Shown: positions 54,283 through 63,946 of the stretch, piece after piece
How the letters are laid out: every line of letters starts with the position of its first letter
How positions within the stretch are numbered: the stretch's first letter is position 1
Assembly: GCA_944375905.1 (NCBI GenBank)
Contig: CALWAS010000020.1
Location: forward strand, 45,448 to 109,447
DNA: 64,000 nucleotides
Reading direction: 5' to 3'
Source of the DNA: an uncultured Bacilli bacterium
GTDB taxonomy: Bacteria; Bacillota_I; Bacilli_A; RFN20; CAG-826
Program-made: the position numbers and the translations under genes
The notes under the pieces: model-generated
Told to the model about the DNA's origin: nothing
The model's input: only the letters and a program-made list of their open reading frames with translations
The model's database searches: none

Positions 54283-54297
54283 TTTCCTGCATATGAT
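54270..54297 (+). promoter_or_regulatory. groESL promoter
   Basis: Perfect -35 TTGACA (54270-54275), 16-base spacer, -10 TATGAT (54292-54297). The -35 lies within the CIRCE-like element, so HrcA binding would block RNA polymerase. The leader to the groES ATG is about 30 bases. Confidence 0.85.
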
Positions 54298-54333
54298 GAA
54301 ACCCGTAGCCAAGAAACGGAGGCACATTAGAAA

Positions 54334-54618
54334 ATGATCAAACCGCTAAACGATTATCTCGTGATCGAGAAGGTAAAGGCCGAGAAGAAGGTCGGCTCCA
54401 TCATCCTCACGAGCGAAAAGAAAACCGGTAACCTCGCGACTGTCGTCGCCCTCGGGCCCGGAAAGAAGAACGAGGACGGCAAATTGGTCCCGATCGAAGG
54501 CCTTAAGGCCGGCGACAAGGTCATTTACCGCGAATACGCTGGTACCGATTACGAAGACGGCGACCACGATTATCTCCTCATCAAGAGCGAGGACATCCTT
54601 GCCGTCGTCACCGACTAA
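54334..54618 (+). CDS. groES: Co-chaperonin GroES
   Basis: 94 aa. It forms the heptameric lid of GroEL. 'IKPLNDYLVIEKVKAEKK', the mobile loop 'GSIILTSEKKTGN', 'VVALGPGK' and the C-terminal 'DYLLIKSEDILAVV' are conserved. It is first in the groESL operon under the CIRCE-like element, 40 bases before groEL. Confidence 0.96.
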   Translation: MIKPLNDYLVIEKVKAEKKVGSIILTSEKKTGNLATVVALGPGKKNEDGKLVPIEGLKAGDKVIYREYAGTDYEDGDHDYLLIKSEDILAVVTD

Positions 54619-54631
54619 GGGAAGAAGATAG

Positions 54632-56275
<1,644 letters not shown>

Positions 56276-56291
56276 TTCGAGTCTCTAGTCG

Positions 56292-56322
56292 AAGGAGGCC
56301 TCCGGAAGGGGGCCTCCTTTCT
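56292..56322 (+). terminator. Terminator after groEL
   Basis: AAGGAGGCC (56292-56300) / GGCCTCCTT (56311-56319), 10-base loop, then a T-rich tail. Confidence 0.9.
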
Positions 56323-56379
56323 TGTCTCTTCCCCTTAGGGGGAAGTTTGCTAAAATTACGGACGCTACGGAGGCGTTTT

Positions 56380-57630
56380 ATGCCAAATATCTTCGATGAG
56401 TTGAAAGCGCGGGGTCTGATCGAGCAATTCTCCGACGAGGAAAGGGTGAAGGAGCTTCTTTCCACCCCGACGGCCGTCTATTGCGGATTCGACCCGAGCG
56501 CGGCCAGCATGCACCTCGGAAACTACGTGATGATTTCCCTTCTCATGCGCCTACAGAAAGCCGGGCACAAGATCATTGCCGTCGTCGGCGGGGCGACCGG
56601 GATGATTGGCGATCCCTCGGGCAAAAGCAAGGAGAGGAACCTCCAAAGCAAGGAAAAGCTCCATGAGAATACCGAAAGCATCCGGGCCCAGCTCGAGCGC
56701 TTCCTCGATTTGAGCGATCCCTCGAAAGGGGAGGTTCTGAACAACTACGACTGGATTGCCCCGATGGGCGTCCTCGATTTCCTCCGCGACTACGGAAAGC
56801 TCTTCCCAATCAACTACATGCTCAGCAAGGAGATCGTCTCCTCGCGTCTGCAAAGCGGGATTTCCTTCACCGAGTTCACTTACCAAATCCTCCAGTCGAT
56901 CGACTTCTACTTGCTCAACCGCGACAAGGGCGTGACCATCCAGATCGGCGGAAACGACCAGTGGGGAAATCTCACTTCGGGTCTCGAGCTCATCCGCAAG
57001 CTGAACGGCGAAAACGCGAAGGCCGAAGTCATGACCGCTCACCTCATCACCCGGAGCGACGGCAAGAAGTTCGGGAAAAGCGAGGACGGGGCCCTCTTCC
57101 TCGATCCGGAACTCACTTCGCCCTACCAGCTTTACCAATACTTCATCAATTGCCCGGACGACGATGCCGTCCGTTATCTAAAGGTGTTTACCTTCCTCTC
57201 CCTTGAGGAGATTGCCGCAATCGAGAAGGAACATCTGGCAAATCCGGGAGCCCGAATCGCCCAGAAGAAACTCGCCTACGAAGTGACCAAGGACATCCAC
57301 GGGGAGAAGGAAGCCAACCACGCGATCGAAATGAGCAACGCCCTGTTCTCGGGCAACCTTTCGAGCCTGAGCGAAAAGGACATCGAGATCCTTCTCGGCT
57401 CCCTCAAGAAGGAAGTCGCGGAAGGGATCAACCTCGTGGATCTCCTCGTGGCTCTTGGGGCAGCCTCGAGCAAAACCCAGGCCCGGACCTTCGTTTCCCA
57501 AGGCTCGGTTCTTGTTAACGGGAACAAGGAAACCGACCTAGCCAAAACCTTCTCCAAGGGCGATGCCCTCTTCGGGAAATACCTTGTCGTCCGCCGGGGC
57601 AAGAAGAACTACTATCTCGCTTCCTTCTGA
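56380..57630 (+). CDS. tyrS: Tyrosyl-tRNA synthetase
   Basis: 416 aa, typical of bacterial TyrRS. The HIGH-type motif is 'GFDPSAASMHLGNYV', the Tyr-binding region contains 'QIGGNDQWGNLTSG' and the KMSKS-type motif is 'GKKFGKSEDGALF'. The C-terminal S4 RNA-binding domain begins near 'NLVDLLVALGAASSKTQAR' and ends 'GKKNYYLASF'. ATG 56380 has GGAGG upstream; a longer upstream frame is inside and after groEL and not credible. A TAAAAT -10-like hexamer lies at 56351-56356. No T-box leader is visible. Confidence 0.96.
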   Translation: MPNIFDELKARGLIEQFSDEERVKELLSTPTAVYCGFDPSAASMHLGNYVMISLLMRLQKAGHKIIAVVGGATGMIGDPSGKSKERNLQSKEKLHENTESIRAQLERFLDLSDPSKGEVLNNYDWIAPMGVLDFLRDYGKLFPINYMLSKEIVSSRLQSGISFTEFTYQILQSIDFYLLNRDKGVTIQIGGNDQWGNLTSGLELIRKLNGENAKAEVMTAHLITRSDGKKFGKSEDGALFLDPELTSPYQLYQYFINCPDDDAVRYLKVFTFLSLEEIAAIEKEHLANPGARIAQKKLAYEVTKDIHGEKEANHAIEMSNALFSGNLSSLSEKDIEILLGSLKKEVAEGINLVDLLVALGAASSKTQARTFVSQGSVLVNGNKETDLAKTFSKGDALFGKYLVVRRGKKNYYLASF

Positions 57631-57770
57631 GGCTCAATCTTCCTCGCGTTCGTTTAGGACAGCGAATTGAGTGTCTTCGCGCTTCTGCTCTATGTCCATT
57701 GAAGAAAGGAAGCGCGAAGGCCAATTTCCGTCCCCGGCTCAGCAGTTTGATGTCGATATCTCAAATGAAA

Positions 57771-57793
57771 GGCCGCAGAACCGCGGTCTTTTT
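57771..57793 (+). terminator. Terminator about 140 bases after tyrS
   Basis: GGCCGC (57771-57776) / GCGGTC (57783-57788) with one G-T pair, loop AGAACC, then TTTTT. The gap back to the tyrS stop holds no gene I can support. Confidence 0.75.
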
Positions 57794-57851
57794 CGTGTTT
57801 TCTGGAAAATGGCGCTTCTTTTTTGATGCGGATCGGAAATAGGCACGTCGA

Positions 57852-58451
57852 TTATTTAAGCCGCATCCCGAGAAGGATGCCGATCTGCAGGGGAATGGGC
57901 ACGAGAATGACGTACCAGATTTCCTGATTGAGAAGGAAGTGAAAATGGATTGGCAGGGCAATGAAGGCAGTCCATAAGGTAATGGATAGCAAGATCCAGA
58001 ATGGCTTGGTGTGATGGTAGAAGCGGTAGGAAATGAGAGTGCAGACCAAAAGCGAGATCGGAATGGCCCAAACGAAGACGATCCACAGGTTGGCATGCTG
58101 GGCTTCCCCAAACACGGCGTCGTAGGCGAAGATGGCCGCCGCCCCGAAGAAGATGAAGCACACGAGCATTGCCATGATCGTTATCTGATTCGTCCGCCTT
58201 CTCGATCCGGTCGGGGCGCTTTCGATTGCTTCCTTGGCCCCGTTTTCCCTAAGCATGCGGTCGAGGCTGACGCCAAAGAAGGCCGCTATGTCCTTAGCCA
58301 CCTCGAGCGGCGGAAGGGCCTTGCCCATCTCCCACTTCGAGATGGATTTGTCGCTGTATCCAAGCTTCTCGGCCAGCTCAAGCTGGGTTAGGTGACGGTC
58401 TTTCCTGAGAGCCGAGAGATTGCTCGCGTATATTTGCTCAAGCGTTTCCAT
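57852..58451 (-). CDS. XRE-family regulator with C-terminal membrane helices
   Basis: 199 aa. The N-terminal helix-turn-helix matches the XRE/Cro family: LRKDRHLTQLELAEKLGYSD then 'SISKWEMGKALPPLEVAKDIAAFFGVSLD'. A basic linker (SRRRTNQ) leads to four hydrophobic helices (about 97-115, 127-145, 150-172 and 177-195), so it is a membrane-tethered regulator, a type often controlling adjacent envelope genes. ATG 58451 is preferred. The promoter TTCATA-17-TATGAT puts the RNA start about 4 bases before the ATG and leaves no room for a ribosome binding site. It is divergent from two exported-protein genes. Confidence 0.82.
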   Translation of the reverse strand: METLEQIYASNLSALRKDRHLTQLELAEKLGYSDKSISKWEMGKALPPLEVAKDIAAFFGVSLDRMLRENGAKEAIESAPTGSRRRTNQITIMAMLVCFIFFGAAAIFAYDAVFGEAQHANLWIVFVWAIPISLLVCTLISYRFYHHTKPFWILLSITLWTAFIALPIHFHFLLNQEIWYVILVPIPLQIGILLGMRLK

Positions 58452-58461
58452 GACGCCGTTT

Positions 58462-58490
58462 ATCATAGAAGCATTTCTCTTTTATATGAA
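58462..58490 (-). promoter_or_regulatory. Promoter of the XRE gene, very short leader
   Basis: Minus strand -35 TTCATA (58490-58485), 17-base spacer, -10 TATGAT (58467-58462). It ends 10 bases before ATG 58451. Confidence 0.55.
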
Positions 58491-58570
58491 GTTCCAACGA
58501 TAGATATGCGAGCATAATCATTGAAATAAGTTCGATATCCAGCGTATTTTTCTCACTCTCTTATTCGTAG

Positions 58571-58616
58571 AGCCCCTTCTATTCTGTCTCTTCGGCCGAT
58601 TAGGGGGCTTTCTTTT
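58571..58616 (+). terminator. Terminator-like hairpin upstream of the 58656 gene
   Basis: AGCCCCTT pairs with GAGGGGGCT-like right arm (58602-58609, one G-T pair) around a loop of about 23 bases and is followed by TTCTTTT. No gene lies to its left on this strand for 940 bases, so it could be an attenuator for the following gene or stop readthrough from tyrS. A GATAAT -10-like hexamer follows at 58627-58632. Confidence 0.5.
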
Positions 58617-58655
58617 GCCTGCCGCGGATAATCTAGCCCCGAAGGAGGCCGGAAA

Positions 58656-59561
58656 ATGAATCCTAAGGCAAAGGGCCTGATAATAATCGGCTCGGTAGTT
58701 GCGGCGGCGATCGGGATTGGGATACCGTGCGGCCTCGTTCTCGGCAATCTCCTAAAGAGCCCGAAGACCGATTATGGATCGGTGAGCGGCGACACCTACG
58801 CCTACGACATGGCGGAAGGTCGAATCAAATACGATGCCTGCAAGGGGGAGTATTCATCACTTCTTCCCGAGGATGCCTTCAACATCTCGCTCGATCTGCT
58901 ATCCGGAATCGAGAGTTACCGCCTTCAGGGATATGGTCAGGCCCTGGCCCTTGTCGTCCAGCAGGACATCCGCTCGACGATAATCCGCGATGGCGAGCGA
59001 TATTTCGAGGAAAGCTATTCGAAGTCGTCCCTCGTCCAGTGCGCTTGGCGCATGTACCAAGATGCCGACGACGTCGTTCAGTACCGGGGCACGATCGGCT
59101 CGAGCGTCGAAGAGGCGAGTTTCGACGAAGCGAACGGCCAAAGCTATTCCTACGAGAGCTATTCCGAGCGGATGGGGCGCCTTATCAGCGATCGTTCGAT
59201 TTACCTCGTTTCTTCCTACACCGTAATCGACGGGGAAGGGAGCTCGCTTAAGAAAACGGATGGTGGCTACTCGCTCGACATCAGCCTCGACCCCGTCCTT
59301 TCCGTCGTGAATTACGTGAAGCAAATGAAGATGGTTTCCGATCTCCCGGAATACCCGTCCTTCTACTCGCTATCCATTCATATGGAATTAGACGATGATC
59401 TTTTGCCGATTTCTCTAACGACCAACGAAAGCTACTACGCCACGACTTCCATGGGCGTCGGCTCGACCGTGAATGGGTCGATGACGACCTATTTCGATCT
59501 CGATGGCGAGTTCCAGATACCCTCGCTCAACGAGCCCGAGGCCTATGAGGCCCGTGGCTAG
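58656..59561 (+). CDS. Membrane-anchored exported protein, unknown function
   Basis: 301 aa. One N-terminal helix (about 7-30, hydrophobic, Gly-rich) with the rest outside the cell; a Cys at 25 is not in a clear lipobox. The exported part is strand-rich and acidic with many Tyr and Ser (VVQQDIRSTIIRDGERYFEE, SYTVIDGEGSSLKK). The last third, from 'YSLDISL', resembles one repeat unit of the following 1001-aa protein, so the two may be related. Ribosome binding site AAGGAGG lies 8 bases upstream. The gene is separated from the next by 18 bases. Confidence 0.75.
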   Translation: MNPKAKGLIIIGSVVAAAIGIGIPCGLVLGNLLKSPKTDYGSVSGDTYAYDMAEGRIKYDACKGEYSSLLPEDAFNISLDLLSGIESYRLQGYGQALALVVQQDIRSTIIRDGERYFEESYSKSSLVQCAWRMYQDADDVVQYRGTIGSSVEEASFDEANGQSYSYESYSERMGRLISDRSIYLVSSYTVIDGEGSSLKKTDGGYSLDISLDPVLSVVNYVKQMKMVSDLPEYPSFYSLSIHMELDDDLLPISLTTNESYYATTSMGVGSTVNGSMTTYFDLDGEFQIPSLNEPEAYEARG

Positions 59562-59579
59562 AAAGGACAACGACCGATT

Positions 59580-62500
59580 ATGGCAAGCAACGAAACAAAA
59601 CACCGGAATAAGCTCCGCAAAACCGTCTTCTTTTCTTCTTTGTTCGCGGTCATCTTTTCGATTACGACGGCTGTATCCTACTTCTTGGCGCCGGCCAGGA
59701 CGGTTGGCTACGAGGCTCCGTCGACCAGCGAGGGCAACGGCGGGCAATCGACAACGCCGCCTACCGACCACCTTTCGCGTCTTCTTTCCGCCCTTGAGAC
59801 GCTGCCTGGGCTAAGCGGAACCCTCGATGGCGATGTCTCTTTCCCAAAGAGCGAGGGAAGCGATGAACGCTCGACCGCCACCATCGACGCCGACGTCGCG
59901 CTTTATTTGGCAGACGTGAAAGACTATGCCTTTTCCCTCGATCTCGAGGCGGGACTCAACGGTTCGACCAAGACGATAAGCGCCTCTTACATCGAAGGCG
60001 AGATGGCTTTCGATCTCTTGGGTGCCAAGTACTATGTCGATGAGACGAATTCCCAAGACGCCATTGACTACCTAATCCGCATCTTCGGGGAAGAGGCGTT
60101 CCAGACGCCGGATCTACTTTCGATGATGGGCGATCTCGACACCTCTTCGATGCTCGGGGTCTTCGGCGGAATCGAAACCGAGGTAACCTCATCCTACATT
60201 CTCTTCGACATATCGCTGAACCTCGTCGAGGGGAAAACCAGCCACGTGTATCTCACGACCGATACATCCTACGTTCCGACCGAATTAAGGATCGAGAACC
60301 TCGTCTATGGCGATCTTTCCGTGAACCTCGTCGGGCACTTTTCGCTCGAGAACGATGCGAAAGCGACCATTCGATCAAGGATTCCTTCCGATTATCAGGC
60401 GGCCGGCTACCGTCCCCTTGCTGATAGTCTCGGCATCGTCGAACGGCTCTATTCCCTTTACCAAACCCCGAGATTCGGCCTTTCCCTCGAGGGAAGGCTC
60501 CGCAATGAAGCCGGCGCCGCTTCCGACGACGGGAAAGATCCCTATTCCCTTAATTTCGCTCTCGATGGGCAAGCCGATCTCGTTGACGGCGCCTTCGATG
60601 CTTCGATTGACCTTTCGGGAACGGGCGAGAACGTCTCGCGGCTCTCCCTTGGCTACCGCGGAAAAAGCGAAAGCGAAGACGGCAAGGCCTACATAAGCTA
60701 CAACGAGGGAATGAACCTCCGGATGTCCACGCTGACGATGGATTCGCTTTTGGCCCGCATCGAGGAAAAGATGCCGAGCGATGGCGGGAACCTCCTCGAT
60801 GCCGTTCTCTTCAACGACGAGCTCAAGGCCATCGCCGCCGGGGAATACGAGCGGATCATCGACGCGGTGGAGGGCTTCGAGATGGTCGACGACAACCTTC
60901 TAAGGCTTACCATCGACCTTTCCTACCTTGGAATCGGCAATGAGTCTTCCCTTATCGTCACCCTTGACGGGAGGACGGCCGAGCAGGGCTTTGCCGGAAG
61001 CGAGGCCACGATAGAGGCGAGCGGCCTTTCGATTGGCGGTTTTGCCGCTGATTTCACCATCAAAACCTCCCCCTATTCTTCGATAAAGGACATTGATTTC
61101 TCTTCTTACGATTCGCTCGAGGGGCTTCCGACGATCTTCGATCAGATTGCCGGCCTTGTCGAAACGAAACAAGCGGGACTGCTTATCGACGGCTCGCTTC
61201 TCGACGGGGAAGGCAAAGAAAGCCTCGGCTTGAGCGGACGCCTTGACGTCGACTTCGGAACGATGCTCCTCGGCTCTTCCCTCTCACTTGTCGAGAACCC
61301 TTCCTCTTCTCCGCGCTCCCATTCGATCCTCCTCGACGTCGCGGAAGAGGAAACCGAACCCTATCTCCGCTTCGTCTACAACGAGAAGATGAAGGGACGG
61401 ATGGCCATTTCGACCTTCTCCGACATCATCGATCTCGCGATGTCGCTTCTTAATAGCGACGATCCTCGCTGGGACGCCTTCCTCGATCCGATAAGGGCGA
61501 TGATGGTCGATACCTTGATCAGCGATCTCATGGACGGTCAGCTTGCCGCCATCGTCGATTATCCCTTCCTCGATTCGCTATCGGTCGACGCGAGCAAAAT
61601 CGCCGTCACGATCGACATGGCCGGCTTGGGCATGGAAGGAAAGCTCGCTCTCGACATCAATCTCGGGACGAATGGGGAGATATCCTCGCTCTCGATCGAC
61701 GGCCTCGATCTCGGCGGAAGCACCCTTTCCCTCGAGATCTCGCTAGCCGCCTTCGAGGAAAGCGGGCTTAACAAGATTGCCTCAAGCGACGGCTTCATGG
61801 ACTTTTCCTCCCTCGGAGGATTGCTTGAGACCGCTTTGGACACGGCAAGCCTCGGCACCTACCATTTCGACGACGCCAACCTTGAACTTACCGGCTTCAC
61901 CATCTTCTCGGCGGCCGACGTCAACGTGGATGCCGAAATCAGGGTCGACGGGGCCAATGTCGAGGCCTATGTCCACCTCGGCGGTTTGAGGGACGGGATC
62001 GTCCTGCCTCTCATCACCGAAGGATCGTTGTTCTCTTCCCGCGATACCTACATCTATTACGACGGTCGCGATGGGAGAAGCGATCTCTACATCGATAACC
62101 ATGAGCATGGGGGATTCGCCGGTAACAAGCACGCCTATTACAAGCACACGGCCGAGGATTTCATGGCCAACCCCATCCCCATCCTGATAAAGGAAATCTT
62201 CTCCTTCAGCGACTCGATCTACGATGCGATCGCCGGCGGCGGAAACGCCGACCCGACGGGCGAGCCGATTGCCTACGAGGACATTCTCAAAGCCTATTCC
62301 TACGATGAGGCCCGCGAGTCCTATGCCTTCACGATCGGCGTGGCCACCCTCCTGCAGTCGTCAATCCTAAGCGACCTCGAGGTCAGCATCGGCACCGCGG
62401 AAGTCGGGGCCTATCGCTTCCTTAGCACGATCGATGCCTCGATCAACCTAGCCGATGTCTTCGTTGCCCGCCTTACCGGTACTCTAAGCGACATCGATAA

Positions 62501-62585
62501 CGATCGCTTCTGGGTCGATTCCGGAAACGCCTTCAATTCCTACCTCTCGACCCACTCGGGTGATTCCTACACCTTGATTGGGTAA
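59580..62585 (+). CDS. 1001-aa exported protein built from internal repeats
   Basis: One N-terminal membrane helix after a basic start (KHRNKLRKTVFFSSLFAVIF), then a Gly/Ser/Thr linker and about 930 extracytoplasmic residues. The unit 'AYISYNEGMNLRMSTLTMDSL' near residue 369 recurs as 'PYLRFVYNEKMKGRMAISTF' near 593, and 'LLRLTIDLSYLGIGNESS' near 444 recurs as 'IAVTIDMAGLGMEGKLA' near 677, giving a period of about 225-230 aa. Weaker matches before residue 300 and after 780 suggest four copies in all. Each unit is strand-rich with a short helix, reminiscent of lipid-binding LolA/LppX-like folds, but the function is unknown. Confidence 0.8.
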   Translation: MASNETKHRNKLRKTVFFSSLFAVIFSITTAVSYFLAPARTVGYEAPSTSEGNGGQSTTPPTDHLSRLLSALETLPGLSGTLDGDVSFPKSEGSDERSTATIDADVALYLADVKDYAFSLDLEAGLNGSTKTISASYIEGEMAFDLLGAKYYVDETNSQDAIDYLIRIFGEEAFQTPDLLSMMGDLDTSSMLGVFGGIETEVTSSYILFDISLNLVEGKTSHVYLTTDTSYVPTELRIENLVYGDLSVNLVGHFSLENDAKATIRSRIPSDYQAAGYRPLADSLGIVERLYSLYQTPRFGLSLEGRLRNEAGAASDDGKDPYSLNFALDGQADLVDGAFDASIDLSGTGENVSRLSLGYRGKSESEDGKAYISYNEGMNLRMSTLTMDSLLARIEEKMPSDGGNLLDAVLFNDELKAIAAGEYERIIDAVEGFEMVDDNLLRLTIDLSYLGIGNESSLIVTLDGRTAEQGFAGSEATIEASGLSIGGFAADFTIKTSPYSSIKDIDFSSYDSLEGLPTIFDQIAGLVETKQAGLLIDGSLLDGEGKESLGLSGRLDVDFGTMLLGSSLSLVENPSSSPRSHSILLDVAEEETEPYLRFVYNEKMKGRMAISTFSDIIDLAMSLLNSDDPRWDAFLDPIRAMMVDTLISDLMDGQLAAIVDYPFLDSLSVDASKIAVTIDMAGLGMEGKLALDINLGTNGEISSLSIDGLDLGGSTLSLEISLAAFEESGLNKIASSDGFMDFSSLGGLLETALDTASLGTYHFDDANLELTGFTIFSAADVNVDAEIRVDGANVEAYVHLGGLRDGIVLPLITEGSLFSSRDTYIYYDGRDGRSDLYIDNHEHGGFAGNKHAYYKHTAEDFMANPIPILIKEIFSFSDSIYDAIAGGGNADPTGEPIAYEDILKAYSYDEARESYAFTIGVATLLQSSILSDLEVSIGTAEVGAYRFLSTIDASINLADVFVARLTGTLSDIDNDRFWVDSGNAFNSYLSTHSGDSYTLIG

Positions 62586-62606
62586 TTAGTTGGCGAGGAA
62601 AAATGA

Positions 62607-62634
62607 AAGGGGGACCGCGATGGTCCCCCTTTTC
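62607..62634. terminator. Bidirectional terminator between the 1001-aa and 62640 genes
   Basis: AAGGGGGACC (62607-62616) / GGTCCCCCTT (62622-62631), loop GCGAT, followed by T-rich DNA on both strands. Confidence 0.93.
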
Positions 62635-62639
62635 TTGCC

Positions 62640-63797
62640 TTAGCGGCGCTCGAAGAGGATGAAGTAGGCATCGGGGGCGTCTTTTCCTTCGACGAGGCGG
62701 AACTGCTTCCAGTAGGGGAAGGCCTCCTTGTTGATTTCAAGAAGAAGCCGGGAAATCGCGTTTCCGCCGTGCTTCGCGTGATGGGCGTTCACCGACTCGC
62801 GTCCATGGTCGAAGGCGATTAGGAGCCTTCCGCCCTTTTTTAGGAAGCGGGAGGAGGCCTCGACGAAGGCGTCGACGTTGAGGAAGTGGGGGTAGCTGTT
62901 GAAGCAAACGATCGCGTCGTACGACCTTTCGCCGAGCTTTGCCTCGAGGTAATCGTCATTCACGAAGGAAACGTTGGGATAGTCGCCTTTTTTCGCCTCT
63001 TCGATCATCGAGGGAGAGACGTCGATGGCCGTTATTTCCTTGGCCCTGGCCGAGAGATAGGGCTCGAGAACGCCCGTCCCGCAGCCGACGTCGAGGACCT
63101 TCTTGCCTTCAAGATGGCCTAGCGGGGCGAGGACGGCTCCGGCCTTTTCGGGGGAGAGGGCGCCCTTTGGGGCCCATTTTTCGGCGAAGGCCGAGAAATA
63201 GACCGCCTGCTTTTCGGCTTCCGCTTTCCGTTCCCTATTCGGGAAGAGCTCTCGATCGTCGCTCGTCATGATCTTGGCCCGGAAGAGGGAATAGACGAGC
63301 GCGGGAATGAGGGCGAACTGGATGAGGATGGCGGGCCAACCGGTGACGAAGTAAGCCGTCAAGAAGGCCGTCCAGCTATAGCTATCCCCGCGGCCGACGT
63401 AGACGAGGAAATTGACGAAGCCCCCGCCGGCCCGGCCGACGAGCATCGCGATGACGAGGCTGGCATAAAGGTCGACCCATATCCATTTCGTCTTGATGAG
63501 GCGAAAGGCGAATCCAGTGGCAAGACCATAAAGGAAGCATTCGACCGCCATCCCCGGCAAAACGGGATAGAGGGGAGGCATTCCGGTGATGAAGGAGTTG
63601 AGAACCGGGGAGAGGACGCCGACGGCAGCTCCGTAAACCGGGCCGAAGAGGAAGCCGGCAATGAGGACGGGGATGTGCATGGGGGAGAAGATGCTCCCGG
63701 CATTCGCGATGCCGTGGAAGCAGAGGGGGAGGATGATCGCGATGGCGATAAGGACCGCCGATCCGGTCATTTTCTTGACGGTGCTCGAAAATCTCAT
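62640..63797 (-). CDS. ECF transporter S component fused to a class I methyltransferase
   Basis: 385 aa. Residues 1-175 form an S component with six helices and the family motif 'SPMHIPVLIAGFLFGPVYG' and later 'MPPLYPVLPGMAVECFLYG'. A charged linker (176-205) leads to a complete Rossmann methyltransferase: motif I VLDVGCGTG at 234-242, 'ITAIDVSPSMIEEAKKGDYP' and 'YDAIVCFNSYPHFLN'. The fusion is in one uninterrupted frame. The substrate is unknown; a link between import of a cofactor and its methylation is a reasonable inference. ATG 63797 gives a proper start. Confidence 0.85.
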   Translation of the reverse strand: MRFSSTVKKMTGSAVLIAIAIILPLCFHGIANAGSIFSPMHIPVLIAGFLFGPVYGAAVGVLSPVLNSFITGMPPLYPVLPGMAVECFLYGLATGFAFRLIKTKWIWVDLYASLVIAMLVGRAGGGFVNFLVYVGRGDSYSWTAFLTAYFVTGWPAILIQFALIPALVYSLFRAKIMTSDDRELFPNRERKAEAEKQAVYFSAFAEKWAPKGALSPEKAGAVLAPLGHLEGKKVLDVGCGTGVLEPYLSARAKEITAIDVSPSMIEEAKKGDYPNVSFVNDDYLEAKLGERSYDAIVCFNSYPHFLNVDAFVEASSRFLKKGGRLLIAFDHGRESVNAHHAKHGGNAISRLLLEINKEAFPYWKQFRLVEGKDAPDAYFILFERR

Positions 63798-63911
63798 ATG
63801 CGCAAAATATATTCCTTGCTACGCAGCAAAGTCCATCGGCATACCACTTAGGCTGACAAAAAAGCCCCTCATGGTGAACTGAACCCAATTTAGTTCACAG
63901 GGCAGAAAAAG

Positions 63912-63939
63912 CCTCCTAGCGTAAAATATCGTTAGGAGG
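63912..63939 (+). promoter_or_regulatory. Hairpin that hides the IS ribosome binding site
   Basis: CCTCCTAGCG (63912-63921) pairs with CGTTAGGAGG (63930-63939), one G-T wobble, loop TAAAATAT. The right arm contains the GGAGG ribosome binding site of orfA. A transcript reading in from outside would fold and bury the site, as in other insertion sequences. Confidence 0.65.
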
Positions 63940-63946
63940 TTTTTAT

